64,000 bases of DNA from Bactrocera neohumeralis (lineage: Eukaryota; Arthropoda; Insecta; Diptera; Tephritidae): contig NC_065921.1 of assembly GCF_024586455.1 (NCBI RefSeq), positions 20,772,635 through 20,836,634 of the forward strand, written 5' to 3'. Of the stretch, positions 31,383 through 43,489 are shown piece after piece; positions within the stretch are counted from its first letter, which is position 1; each line of letters starts with the position of its first letter. The notes beneath the pieces are model-generated. The model was not told where the DNA came from. It was given only the letters and a program-made list of their open reading frames with translations, and ran no database searches. The position numbers and the translations under genes were made by a program.

Positions 31383-33405
31383 GCTGGTATGCATACTCAC
31401 ATTCACATTTATTTGCATTATTACATACTTATGTTCTTCCATTTATTCCCTTAAGCTTTGTCTACTGCCATTTTATTGATTGCTTCGTTCCATCAGCCAC
31501 CAAAGCAAAATATTTGCATTGGCAATTATTAAAGCATAAATATTTGTTGCAAGTAAAGTGGTTAATAAATAAATGTTTTCCTTCATACATTTGTATATAT
31601 AATAAATATTTAGCCGTCTTTACTTACACACCAACACACTGTTAAGTTGAGTAATTCAACTGTGAATTGCACATGAACGCTTTGTTTGCGAGCTGGACAG
31701 CAGGCGAGGGCTTTGTAAGACACTTAAAGCAGACATTTTACGAAATTGCACACTAATACATATGCAAATATGCAAATTCTCCATATACAAATCTCTGTAA
31801 ATGTTGAAAATATTGGTTGACCGTCTGTCAAGCTGTTCAAACCGAAAATAACTGTCGGAGCTTTCACAACAAACCCAACGTCTGCATAACTGTCAGTATG
31901 TCTGGCACGCGCTGGGTCCGTCTAACGGTATGTCGCTCTGTCTGACGCTCTAACTGTGTGTCTAATGGTTCATATGTATGTCTAACGGTCCATTTGTATA
32001 TCAAATGGCCTATCTCTTTGTCTGGCGCTCTCTTGTACGGTATATTTGTCCGTCTTTTGGTAGCTTTATCTGTTTGTCTGTCCGTTTGTCCGTTGATTTG
32101 TGTTTTGTATCGCTTTCAAATAGTTTTCCATTGAATGCTTCTTAAGTGTATCCTTGGCTAACACCATTTTGAATGGCAGCACTACTACAACCACACACAC
32201 ATACACACTCACATATGCACACACACATTTATCACAGCGCACTGACACACATTTGTCGACACATCCTTCCGTTCGCATTCATTGTTCATTCGTTGGCCTT
32301 TCTTGCACCGTTACTCTGCTGCTGCATGCCACCTAGCTGTCGGACCAGCATATTGAGACATTCTGTTGCGAGCACACTCTCTCTCTCTCACATAAGCATA
32401 GGCGTTTGACATACTGACATAACATTGAATAAACACAATGCAAATAGCAAATTTTTGATTAAATTCTACTTGAAAATTTTGCTTGCTTTCTCCTTACTTT
32501 TTATTGCAATTTTTTCGAGTTTGTTTTTTTCTGTTTCTGTTTCTGTTGCTGTTTCTGTTTCTCTTGCTCTATTCTATTGCCCTCAATTGAGTCATTCAAG
32601 CGTGCAGACAAAGCAAATCAAAAGCAAATAAAAGTTTGCATAAAATATTTAAACGTGTTTGTTTGTATATATATGAGTGTGTGTTGTTTCTTAACAGTTT
32701 TCTTAATATGCTCTACCTGATGTCTCCGGAGATTTTTAGCAGCAAAATGTGCGATGAAAAAAATATGGATATTATTATCCTTAACATTTGTAGGTGAATC
32801 CAAACAAATGCAGCGTTTCGAAACAAAGTGACCTAAAATGCATTTTTTTTTAATTTCAAGGCAGTTCTTTTTATTGAATTGCATCATATGTCCTTTGAAC
32901 AGATTTGAAAGCAGTCCATTGAAAAAAAAAAATGATTCTACGTTGCTCTCTTCCCGATGCTGAGTATGTGATTTTTAGTTGATCGCTGTGGGTCAAGAGG
33001 CACATCTATTCTCACCGCCTAATAAGGCGATTTCTGGAATTATTTTAACTACTTTTTGAAATATTTTAAAACATCAGAGGTTTATTTATACATAATAAAT
33101 GAATATATACCAAGAATTTCAAAAAAATAAAAAAAAAACAAGTTAAATTAATTTGCTATTTTCTTAAATACCATGAACATAACATTTACTTATAAGATGT
33201 TGTCTACGCAGCAACCTACGAATGTCATGAAATCTTGAAGTTTTTGAAAAAAAATAGAATTTGGTTCAAATATTTAATACATGATTTTTGGCCTGCCAAA
33301 ATTAAATTTTAGTACAATCGAAAATTCAAAGATAATACATAGTATTATATGTGATACTGTGCCCCAAAAATAGTAAAACTTTTTTCATAATTTTAAAATT
33401 CTTAA
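31383..33405. other. Single-copy-looking DNA with simple repeats
   Basis: It contains a degenerate tract of TCTGTCTGACGGTC-like units (31,900-32,100), CA repeats (32,195-32,260), a CTCTCTCTCT run (32,378) and TTTCTGTTTCTGTTGCTG units (32,530-32,570). Frames here follow the repeats. No gene is supported. Confidence 0.4.
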
Positions 33406-34230
33406 TTTATTCTTCAAAATCTATGTCGTTCCCTTCAAAGAACACCCCTTGGGCACCAATCCACTTGTGACTAGGTTTTTTCTAATCCCCGAACCACTTG
33501 TTAAAGTCAATTTCCGGAATAGCCCTCAATGCACGTAGCGATTCACGTTTAATGTCTTCAATCGTTTGAGTTTGCTAAATAGCCAGAAGTCGCACGGAGC
33601 TAAATGAGGCGAATACGTTGGTTGCGGCACGATATTGGTTGAAAATTTGGAGAAAACTCACGAGGATTCAATGCAGTATGCGATGGTGCAAAAACCAATA
33701 GTTGTCGGCTCATAATTCCGGCCTCTTATTACGAATAGCTTCGCGCAAACGACGCATAACACTCAAATAGTAGTACTTGTTGACACTTTGGTTGGTCGAA
33801 AAGAATTCGGAGTGCACCACAACTCGATAGCCGAAGGAAACAGTAAATATAACATTGATTTTGGACCTGCCTTGATGTGGTTTTTCCGGTTTCGGCACAC
33901 TTTTGCCACAATATTCGTCTGTTTCATAGTCGTAAGCATAGAACCAAGACTCATCGCTAATAATAATATGTTTCACGACAGGTTAGGTAGTCGGAAAGCA
34001 TTGTTTTTTCGAAAAAATTTAGCGATTTTGGAATCAATCGTGTTTTCACTTTTCTGAAGCCCATATGATCTTTCAAAATGGGTTTCACTGATCCTTCCGA
34101 TAATCCAAAGATGCTAGTAAGACCACTAATTGTTAATCGTCGATTTTCCAGCACCAAGTGCTTTATTTTATTGACTTGTTGATCAACAGTTAATGTTGAT
34201 GTTCGTTTTGGACGTGGTTCGTGGATCAAC
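33406..34230 (-). pseudogene. Mariner pseudogene missing the middle Asp
   Basis: Minus-strand reading from about 34,225: HLVLENRRLTISGLTSIFGL, MGFRKVKTRLIPKSLNFFEK (second helix-turn-helix and linker), then after a deletion HIIISDESWFYAYDYETDEY with the first catalytic Asp. RSKINVIFTVSFGYRVVVHS and YYLSVMRRLREAIRNKRPEL follow, then a stop. The HHDNAPSHTA box has lost its HHDN part. The next frame keeps IVPQPTYSPHLAPCDFWLFS with the third Asp, and the C-terminus reads KPSHKWIGAQGVFFEGNDID. About 100 N-terminal residues are missing. The reading frame is broken at least three times. Confidence 0.9.
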
Positions 34231-34790
34231 GCAAAAATATACTAAAGACTAATGATTATTGTGATGTGATATTTGGCCCAGATGCATTGACAGTCATACC
34301 AACCTAGAAAAGAAAAATATTTAAAGTAATGGGTTTTAGCAAACTTATGTACGAACTATACCCACTATGTCAACCTTAGATAAGTAAATAAAATATTATA
34401 TTACTTAATCACTTAATTTCAATGCTGGCAGTATATTAAAAAATCTTCTTTTTCTCTCTTTTAGATTAACTACATGTTCAACATTCTCAAGCGGTGAGTA
34501 AACTTAACTAGGCCCTATAATTTAATTCCCATTAATTTGAACTCATATCGATTGCTATCTTTGCCCAGCAGAATGTAAGGGTAAATAAATAAATATAAAC
34601 TTGAAGGTGTGGCCTTGATTATGCAAGTTCATTAGTATTGATGGGCCTTAAAGAGCCACAAGCTAAGTTCTTGCAAAAACAGACTTGTTTATCATTAAAG
34701 TCTTTGATACACTTAAGTATAATATTCGAAGAATATTGTGTAAAATTGTCATGAAGAACTGACAAAAAAAATTGCTACAAATAAGAAAGA
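34231..34790. other. AT-rich spacer, nothing recognised
   Basis: No domain or repeat identified. Confidence 0.3.
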
Positions 34791-35900
34791 GCTAAGTTCG
34801 GGTGCAACCGAACATTTTATACACTTGCAACGTCATAGAAATTTTTATTCTACAATAGAACTTTTTTCACATATCTTGAGGTATTTCGTGGAGGGTATAA
34901 ACAAATTTTTTCGGAATTTTTTGATGACATCTGTCGGAGAAATGGTTGGGTGAATGGCGGACATGATTTCTCATGTTTTTATCATTTGAAACACAAAAAC
35001 CCAATTTATTCTTAAAAAGTTCGTGAATGGTTATCGTCCCTACTAGAATCATGAAAAAGTGTAGATAAATAGAAAAGTAATTAACGTTTTTGTTTTTTTA
35101 TTTTTTTCCCCATGTTTTTTTACATAAATTGTGTCATAACATTGTCAATAAATTTTAAAAAATTATGAATCTAGTAGGGACGATAGCCAGGCGTTTTGTG
35201 AACATTTACAAAAAAAAAAAATTAAGCAAATCGGTTGAATAGTTCGACCGGAATCATGTCCGCCAGTTTAAAAAAGTGTGTTTTGAGAAAAACGCGTTTG
35301 AAGTTTGAGGTGTGCATTCCGAGCGCTCCGAACGTCGGTATTATTATTTGTGGGCCTTTTTCGAAACCTTCCAATGGTAAAGTGGGTTTCCACATTAATT
35401 CTAAGGGTATAATGGAACAGAAAATGCAAAAAAAAAAAACAATTTTTTTTTAAGATTACCCTACTGACCGCTTAAGGTACCTCACATACAATCACCAATC
35501 GTATGAAGTGAAGTCAGCCGGATCGTTCGAAAATGCTGATATTAGTTATATTTGGGCTCGGTCAAGTTTTCGCCCAATTTCAAATATTTCAGGCACAAAG
35601 ATTCAGTATTATGAGTAAAATACCTTCTCTCATTTTCATTGAGATAACGCACATCCTGGCCGATATATGAGATATAAGGGCAGCCGGAAGCTCGAAAATC
35701 TTTTATTAGCTATATGGGGGCTCAGGAAAGTATTGACCCGATTCAAACCGTGCTCTCTTAATTTCAATTGTATATCTTATACATTGACCAATATTTTCTA
35801 TCATAAGTCATTTATTGATATTGGACTGCGCAAACTTAGTATCTAGGTGTAGATATTTTAGAGAAATTATAATAGTAAATGCTTGAAATAATTCCAAATA
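34791..35900 (+). repeat. Family D repeat interrupted by nested elements
   Basis: It opens with GCTAAGTTCGGGTGCAACCG and AACATTTTATACAC, where TTCGG-GTGCAA-CCGAA can pair as a hairpin like the family B start. The outer body resumes near 35,490 with GCCGGATCGTTCGAAAATGC, GGCCGATATATGAGATATAA and GCTATATGGGGGCTCAGGAA, a motif set with internal repetition. In between (about 34,875-35,480) is a different element with a GTGTGTTTTGAGAAAAACGC stretch resembling family A. No protein is encoded. Outer limits on the right are approximate. Confidence 0.55.
35029..35188. repeat. Small inverted-repeat element, 160 bp
   Basis: GGTTATCGTCCCTACTAGAA-TCAT (35029-35052) and its inverse (35165-35188) form 24-bp arms with two mismatches, separated by 112 bp of AT-rich DNA. 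It sits inside the family D region. Confidence 0.75.
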
Positions 35901-37547
35901 ATAAAGATATATCATTAGCCATATACACCATCCGAAGGCAAAACTTGTTTTTCTATTTTTTTTGAGATTAGAAGGAATGAGCCATGAATAAAGGCAGAAT
36001 TTTAGAAAAAACGTGAAGTGATATCACACTTAAAAGTTTTTCAAACTAATATAGATCCTCTTTGTTCGGAAGACAACATTTTTTTTAATTTTTTTTTTAC
36101 ACTTTTTGAGGTTGGAATGAAGGAGCTGTGGATAAAAAAACTTCGGAGATTTTCTATAGATAATACTCAGCATAATTCTAGAGTAATATAGATCATTGGC
36201 TAGATCATTGGCCATTCTCATCATCGAATTACACACAACGTTTTTTTTTTTATTTATTTAAAGCTTACAAATGTAGAAAAAATTGTTTTCTTTCTAGCTA
36301 TATTACCATTATTTGTGGCTCATATAACTGAAATAAGCTTTGATATAGAACAAAATTGATTGAAATAAAAAATGTTTCACTAAACATTTCTTTAAAAATA
36401 CTAGAGTTATCTCTTCCGTCATAATGCCCATTATTTTTGCAATCCAGTAACAGCAAATTTTCACTCGCTTGCTGAGGATGTTACGTAAAGTAATGCGGTA
36501 ACGTAGAGGTAAACAGTTTCAGGCGGAAATGAAATTTCATGAAAACAGCCAGCCACACACACACACACCCAGAAGGAGATACACATACGCGCCATTACAT
36601 GGAAATTGAGACAAATGCAAAATGTCCAATTACGCGTGGCGCACACCCACAAGCAAACCATAGCAACCATCCTTCCTTCCGGTTTCCGACAACATTTCTT
36701 TTTATGCAATAATTGCGCACTCATACATATATATACACATACACACATATATGGAGAAACAGAAAATGTTTGAGTATTTTTCTAATTATCAACTTTATCA
36801 TCAACGTGGTCATCATTATGGCAGCTGCCAGCTAACGGTAACTGGGTTTCTAAGGACCTTTTGCGCCAATGAATAGAAAAGTAATGCGGAAAGGCAAAGC
36901 TGTGGCCAGCAAAATGAGAGAAAACTTTGAATGTGCTTTAAAGAAAAACTCAAGCGTACAGGATGTCTTTGCAATAAGTGTGCGGGGGCGTGAGGGGTGT
37001 GGCGCTTCAGTTTCTTATATAATTAGTTTTGTAAGTAGATTTACATTATAAAACACACTATTAACAAGGTGCAGCATAATAAAGGCGAGATGACGCAGAG
37101 ATGATGGTGAAAAGAGTGAGACAGAGTGAAAGAGATGCAAATAGAGGAAGAAAGTAGAGAGAAAGAGTAAACAAGAAAGCGTCGCAGCAACGTCGATTGC
37201 GGCAATGAAGGGTAAAGTTTGCGGGTAATGAAGTTGTGCATGAAGGAAAACAGTGTGAACAATATATCCTTAAGCTATGTTTCATATCCTTTTCATATTA
37301 AGAAAAGTTTGTGCAACACACACACACACATACATATAAACACATGAATATAAAGAAAACGTTTTTTCTTCACAATTTACGGCACAGAAGAGCCATAAAA
37401 GATGCATATGAGATAAGGAAGCGCACAAATACACGCTCATGCATATGTATGTACACACATACTTGTATACATACATAAATTTCTTTATAAACGCAGCCCT
37501 GTGGCAGCATGAATATGATGGTCCGCTGCGAGTTGAAATTAATAAAA
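35901..37547. other. Intergenic DNA, no supported gene
   Basis: About 35,900-36,420 is AT-rich. About 36,440-37,500 looks single-copy with CA repeats (36,555-36,570; 37,316-37,330) and a GAGA-rich tract (37,090-37,170: GTGAGACAGAGTGAAAGAGA). Overlapping frames on the minus strand follow these runs. Confidence 0.4.
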
Positions 37548-38511
37548 AATCAGGAAAAAACGTAAATTCTGTTGCATGGCAGCTATAATACCCTTCACAG
37601 CTGCATTTATTATAGCTTAAAAGGTTATAAAAAGATTATTATCTTGATTTTGCTCGGTTAGTTAATGGCAGCTATATGCTATGGTGGTCCGATTCTGAAC
37701 AAATATTATATAATTGGCTTGGAAAATAACGTGTGCCACATTTCGTTAAGATATCTTGCCTAATAAAAAAGTTTTCCATACAAGGACTAGTTTTTTATCG
37801 CTTAGTTTGTATGGCAGCTATATGCTGTGGTGATTCGATCTCCACAATTTCTTCGTAGATTATACCGTTACTTTGGAAATAACGTGTGTCACATTTCGTT
37901 AAGATATCTTGCCTAATAAAAAAGTTTTCCATACAAGGACTAGTTTTTGATCGACTAGTTTGTATGGCAGCTATATGCTATAGTGGTCCGATCTAAAGAT
38001 TTTCTTCGCAGGTGATACAATTCGCTTGGGAAATAATGTGTACCGCATTTCGTCGAGATATCTTGCCAAATAAAAAAGTTTTCCAAACAAAAACTTAATT
38101 TTGATTGGTCAGTTTGTGTGGCAGCTATATGCCATAGTGGTCAGAACTGAACCATTTCTTCAAAAATTATACCGTTTCTTACGGAAGTAATATATGTCAT
38201 ATTTTGTTAAAGTATCTTACCAAATAAAAAAGTTTTCCATACAAGGACTTGGTGTTGATGGATCAGTTTGTATGGCAGCTATATGTTAGATTTGTCCGAT
38301 ATCGGCGATTTCGAAATTATAGCAGTTTCGTAATGAGAAAAGGACGCGTGCGAAATGTTAGATTGATATTTCATAAGCTGAGGGACTAGTTCGCATATAC
38401 TAAGGCAGAAGGTCAGGCAGACGGACATGGAAAAATCGACACAGCTCGTCACGCTAATCATTTATACTCTATTTCTTTCCGTTATTTCCTGCCAGGTGTT
38501 CAGGGTATAAA
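37548..38511 (+). repeat. Family B repeat, copy 3 (five ~154-bp units)
   Basis: The GGCAGCTATATGCTATAG core starts at 37667, 37813, 37966, 38120 and 38274, giving steps of 146, 153, 154 and 154 bp. Units share AATAAAAAAGTTTTCCATAC and ATTTCGTTAAGATATCTTGC. The 5' end retains TAATACCCTTCACAGCTGCA. The 3' end carries GACGGACATGGAAAAATCGA, CAGCTCGTCACGCTAATCAT and the terminal CAGGTGTTCAGGGTATAAAA. It encodes nothing. This is the clearest array of the family in the window. Confidence 0.92.
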
Positions 38512-39789
38512 AATAATTAATAATATTTCGGTTAACTCTTGGAGAACATACATACATATGTATTTATGCCACAGCATTCTGCCGCATCTTTGTTCACATT
38601 TCCCATTCACTCAGTTATAACACATGGCAGCGCTCACAAAAGCACATCCTTTGGCGCCAGCAGCAGTTACAGCTGTGTTAAATGAGAAGACAAATTTAAA
38701 ATGACGCCTCAATGAAAAGATGCGGAGTGAGAGTGTCTGCAAGTTGCATGATGCCTGCTGCCTGCCAGCCAGCTGCAATTATAATGCGCGAGATATCCTT
38801 TGCATGCCATACACACACAAAAACCCAACATACACACAAACTCACACCGAAAAGCACATGCATACTGGGATGAGAGATGAATGTGCCTCGCTTATTTGTA
38901 GCTGCGCCACACCGGATATGCGGCAGGACATGCGACAGCGATAATGTGGCAACAGGCAGGCAGGCACAGCCGTGACGCTGACGATGACATTTACTATGCG
39001 AGTTGACTGAATGCAGGCGGCACTCACACATACATGCAGGCATGCAGTGCTGCGATGCTGTTGTTGTTGAGTGTTGGTAAGGTCCGCAGGCGCATTGCTG
39101 CAAGTGCTGCATGTTGAATGTGAGCAACAGCAATCATACACAAGTGTGCACAAATACACTGTCGCTGTGAGTGCTTTAAGCCATCGAACGCGTGTTGACA
39201 AGGAAGTGGTGTTTTAATATGCGCCAGGTTGTTGTCGCGGCTCGCAGCTCGCAGCCCGTTGTTTGATGTTGTTGTGTTATAATGCGTCGAAATGCTGTGT
39301 TTACTATTTGCCGCATAGTGACTTTCGAGTCGCACAAACTTTTGCTAATAAATTAAAGGTTGGAATATAAGGGTTTAAGAACTAGTTTCAAATGTGCGAA
39401 ATTTGGTTTAAAATTACCTTTTTTAATCACAATGAAGACAGACGTTTAGAAAACCTTCAAAAGTCTTTTTAAGGATCGTAAAGTCCTAGCTATATTTTAT
39501 CGTGAATTTGGTTTAATATTTAATGTTTTGTTTAAAGGTTTGTTGTTATTTCCCCAAGCAATTCCACCTCTTTGTCGTATATGTTACGATATTATACAGT
39601 TTTTGACTCTTCTCTGGAATATTGATTGATTTTATGAGACAGGACCACACGTTTATTTTCATTTAAATTTTAATATATAGTAAGTCAATGAAATTGAATT
39701 TCATAATTCGCTTCCATAGCTCTTTCTTTGAATCATACCCTTCTAGGAACTATGTCACGATTACTCTTCGAATAAAGAACTGGACTAAA
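38512..39789. other. Single-copy-looking DNA, no supported gene
   Basis: About 38,560-39,340 is GC-richer, with CA-repeat and GCAGGCAGGCAGG runs. Long overlapping frames on the minus strand (up to 145 codons at 38696-39133) are Cys- and His-rich only because of these runs and have no domain spacing. About 39,340-39,790 is AT-rich. Confidence 0.4.
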
Positions 39790-40690
39790 AATTATCTTTA
39801 TTATGATAATAGGAGCTTGCCTTTACGTTTTAAAACTGATTTCAGGCAAGGAACCTCCGCGGATGGTTCGAATAAATTTCAGCCGATAAACCCAATATTC
39901 GATCAGTATTTGTAGCAATTGGGAACAGTATGTCAAAAATAACGCGCTGAATTTTATTTTCCAAAACATCAAACTGCGTAGATAACCGACTTTATGTAAC
40001 CTTCAAATAATAGAAGAGCGATCGCATGATCTTGGAGGTCATGCCATAGGCCCATCACCCGAGAAAAAGCTCACACAAAAAATCTTACTTCAATAAATTG
40101 ATTGTTTCCTTAGCTGAATGCAATGTAGCGCAGTCTTGTTGAAAGCAAAGGTTTGTCCAAATTAATGTCCTCCAATTCAAGCACGAAAAGTCTTAATCAT
40201 GACTATAGCATTCCTCATTCTACTATAACATTAAGATCGGCTTCATTTTTGCAGAAATATCAGCTAACGATCCTTTCTTTCTGTAAAGAATACCGAATAG
40301 GGACTTTTATTTTAACTACGTCCCATTCAACCAGAAGAGATTCATCGCTGAATAAGAATTTCTTGTGAAAACAATGTTCGACGGTCGTCTCGTTTCGTGT
40401 TCTTTCATCGAATCTGCGACGTTCGATTCATGGAAATGTTGTATTTGGCGGACGTACTCATTCATATGCTCCGTATGTCTGCATACGTCGATAGGATTCT
40501 CATAATTATGTAAAGTGATAGACGTCGAGTACTGTGGATAGATCCCTCAGAATTGGGCATCTAAAGCTTTCCGACTTTAGATTTTTTCATGCCTATATCA
40601 TCCTGATTCTGATTTTAAGTTTTTTGAGCTGCTATTATCATAGCTGCTATATTAAGACATGAAGCTAAAACTTCGTAGAAAACACTTAAC
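39790..40690 (-). pseudogene. DD41D (rosa-type) mariner pseudogene
   Basis: Minus-strand pieces in order: KKFLFSDESLLVEWDVVKIK (first catalytic Asp in SDES), FCKNEADLNVIVE (the FFENEAGxxVTVNG box), then FQQDCATLHSAKETINLL with the second Asp, then PPRSCDRSSII (the PPRSCDLTPLDYF box, third Asp lost), then GYIKSVIYAV-like sequence. The C-terminus reads RTIRGGSLPEISFKT. The pieces sit in all three frames, so the gene is thoroughly broken, but nearly the whole catalytic domain is traceable. Ends of the element were not located. Confidence 0.8.
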
Positions 40691-41229
40691 ACTTAAACAG
40701 CTTTTGGAGTTGGCAGGAAATTTTTCAAATATAGTTTCTCCACATAATCATTAGTAAAAGGTGCGGGGCAGTAATAGACCTTTTACTGTTGATACTGTCC
40801 AAAGTACTGATGAACTATAAAGCGACCTTCAACAAAGATTCGTCTAATATAATCTGGAAATTATAGTTGAGGTGAGATCATAAACAATCTTTTATTTGTC
40901 TTTTTGGAGGTTCGATCTACTGCAACTACGCTTCAGAACCGTTTTCGGATAAGGTCAAAATAGGCTTATCAGTATGTTAAAATATACACAGACATGCTTT
41001 TAATTTTGACAAAAAGAACGGATCAATTATCAATGAGATAAATGGGTAGATAGGTAGGTACATATGTAGTAGTGCAGTGACTCTGGGCTCAGTTAGCGCT
41101 GGATTCGCTATTCTGATGCACCATCGTAAGACATTTAAAATCTTGCTATCTCATTTCATCGTTGTGCTCAAATAATTTGTTACTCTCAATAAAACTACTC
41201 ATATCCATAATGTTCTTTGTGGGCAGCCA
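40691..41229. other. AT-rich spacer, nothing recognised
   Basis: No domain, RNA gene or repeat identified. Confidence 0.3.
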
Positions 41230-41810
41230 TTCAAGGTTTGGTGCTCAATGGGTTCCAACTACTCTAACTATGTATGGCTTGTGTTAGAGCTGAGCATTCA
41301 CTGAGAAAGTGGAAAACGGTTATAGTCGTTGTAAGTCTGTAAATAATATTCTTGGATGTTGGTAATAAATCATTAAATTTACATATATCATATATAAGTA
41401 TAGCCCATATCTGCTTCGTTACTTGCGGTTGATTATTGAATTCCATCTGCTCTAAGCTATTTGTTTCAAAGAAGTATTAAGCTCTCTGTCGACTGTTTCC
41501 AGCGGGCATGGTACGAGTATTAACTCCGCCTCGTATTCGTCTTAGGTCCCAAGTTTGACCAATTTGTTCTCCTTTTTGTTGTCGAAAATATTTCTATGGC
41601 CGGGAATCCAAATTATGGATAAGTGGAGTTCATCTGCTAGTGAGCTTAAAGCCTTCCTATAATTGTTGATTACGCTGGAAATAACAAGAGGTGTCAAGAA
41701 GGCCAGCAAAGCTTAGAAGATGCTAGCTCGGTTTGGTAGGCGAATAGAGAGTAAGATTTCGAGATCATTGGACCCGTCGGTATAGATAAAGGTTTTATTA
41801 TTCTCCCCTA
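41230..41810 (-). pseudogene. LINE ORF2 remnant: RNase H and Cys-rich tail
   Basis: Minus-strand frames from 41,800: FIYTDGSNDLEILLSIRLPN with the first RNase H Asp (TDGS), then ALSSLADELHLSIIWIPGHR, matching the LxWVPGHS motif, then NIFDNKKENKLVKLGT for GNExADxLAxxG. At 41,264-41,446 the tail reads NNQPQVTKQIWAILIYDICK and ends TVFHFLSECSALTQAIHS, the HFLSECxAL tail box. Stops separate the parts. It belongs to the same broad RNase H-bearing LINE group as the pieces at 20.0, 30.3 and 59.6 kb. Confidence 0.82.
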
Positions 41811-42252
41811 TTAGACCTCTTCTCCATCATACCATAATCAATTATGGATATTTTCTTTAAAATATACTATGTATATACACATAATATGGGAGGAATATAT
41901 TATATAAGTAATCAAAACCAGAAAAGCCGTAAAATGCAAAAACAATGTATGACATAATTAAGTTGAGGAAGATAATACGACTATTTTCTGTACTCTCATA
42001 TATACTTCCGGCGTCAATTTGTATATAATACACCAATTACATGAGGACACTGCTTAAGAATGTGCATTTTCTTTTATGCAGAACAAAGGAGGAGTTCATT
42101 TTCGCGCAACAAAAGTGTTCCAATTTTCTGAAGAAAGTAAGAAATATGGTCATAATCCCCAAAGAATCTGCGTGCAATAATTTTTTTGGTTCACTTTTTA
42201 TGAGACTTCTGCTTGAATGGTGAGTATATTCACCAAAGATAATTATGTTGAG
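41811..42252. other. AT-rich spacer, nothing recognised
   Basis: The 60-codon frame at 42041-42223 has no recognised domain. Confidence 0.3.
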
Positions 42253-42420
42253 AAAAATATTAAAAAAATATATTTAAAAATATGAAAAATATATTTTTTT
42301 TAATATTAAATTATTTAAAAATATTAAAAAAATATATTTAAAAATATGAAAAATATATTTTTTTTAATATTAAATTATTTAAAAATATTAAAAATTTATA
42401 TTTTTTTAAACAAACCTAAT
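42253..42420. repeat. Tandem repeat, 64-bp units, about 2.5 copies
   Basis: ATATTAAAAAAATATATTTA occurs at 42257 and 42321, and a shortened third copy begins at 42385, exact 64-bp steps. The first two units are nearly identical, which indicates a recent duplication of pure A/T sequence. Confidence 0.9.
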
Positions 42421-43489
42421 GACAGATTTGAAGAGAAAAATTAAAAAAAAAAAAAAATCACAAAAAAATAATTTTTTTTTTTTAAATCTTAAATAGAAAT
42501 CACAAAATGCTATCAACATATTCCAAAAATCAATTTAATGCATTCGCACTCCTATTGAATTATGCAATAATTGGCCGCAGCAAATAGTGAAAATTAAGTT
42601 TTGAAAAAAAAAAAATAGTCACAAAGTGAATTCTATGCAGCTTCATGTTGCATATCCGGTCTGTGGCCAGCCGACTGCCACACCCACAAACTGCATTAGA
42701 AAGGCAAAAGCTGTCACACAAACAAGCACACACGCTAAGCAAACGTATAAACAAATGAAAACCGAAACACAAAATGAAAATAGAAAATAGAGCGCAGCAC
42801 GAATGCCATCCTGCAACATAGTGCACTGAACTATGCGCTTTGTAGTCTGCGCACGATTTTTTTCCTTTTTGCAATAAAGCGCGGAGTAAAAGCAATTGCC
42901 GTGCTCGCTTCATTGCAAAAAACTTATCGTAACGGTCGTCGGTTGCAGCGCATACAAAAGAAAAAAGGTTGGCAAAAAATGAAATTCCGAAAACAAAACA
43001 ATCGCGTTGAAACAACATTGATGTTGAAGTGTTTTGAAAATTGCAATGCAAACGGCATTGTTGGTGCTTTTGTCCTTTGTTTGTTCAAGCTAAAATTTGT
43101 TGGCAGCAACGGAATGTTGATATGTGGGCGCATAGTTTTTAATATTCATATGCATATATGAACACACTGTCATGCGGGCATTCATCATTCAAACTCACAT
43201 ACATATATATACTTACTATATACATTTTGTGTATTTGTACGATTCAACCCAGTAGTATCCGCATCGAAGTAGCTGTGACCGCTCATTATTTCTTTGATTT
43301 CATTTCCTCTGAAAATTGTCAATACACTAATAATTTTTTTCTTTATCTAAGGTCCAGTAATTTCAAGCTTTTGTAACAAAAAATTATTAGAAACCATATC
43401 TGCTTTAAAATTTGGCTTTCAAGGTTCCTGTTCCAAGAGACTGCCTTAGAAATATATATGTATTGTGACAAAAAAGTACCCGAAAATTG
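42421..43489. other. Single-copy-looking DNA, no supported gene
   Basis: About 42,540-43,220 has single-copy character. A 163-codon minus-strand frame (42560-43051) is hydrophobic and Cys-rich but shows no signal peptide, domain or splice context; opposing frames overlap it. I do not call it a gene. Confidence 0.4.

Noticed and set aside
38696..39133. 145-codon Cys/His-rich minus-strand frame resembling a zinc-binding protein
   Set aside because: The Cys and His residues come from TGC/GCA and CAC/CAT repeats and are not spaced like any zinc-finger pattern; two other frames overlap with similar composition.
42560..43051. 163-codon minus-strand open frame
   Set aside because: Hydrophobic, Cys-rich composition follows from CA/TG-rich DNA. 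Competing frames on both strands and absence of any motif argue against a gene.
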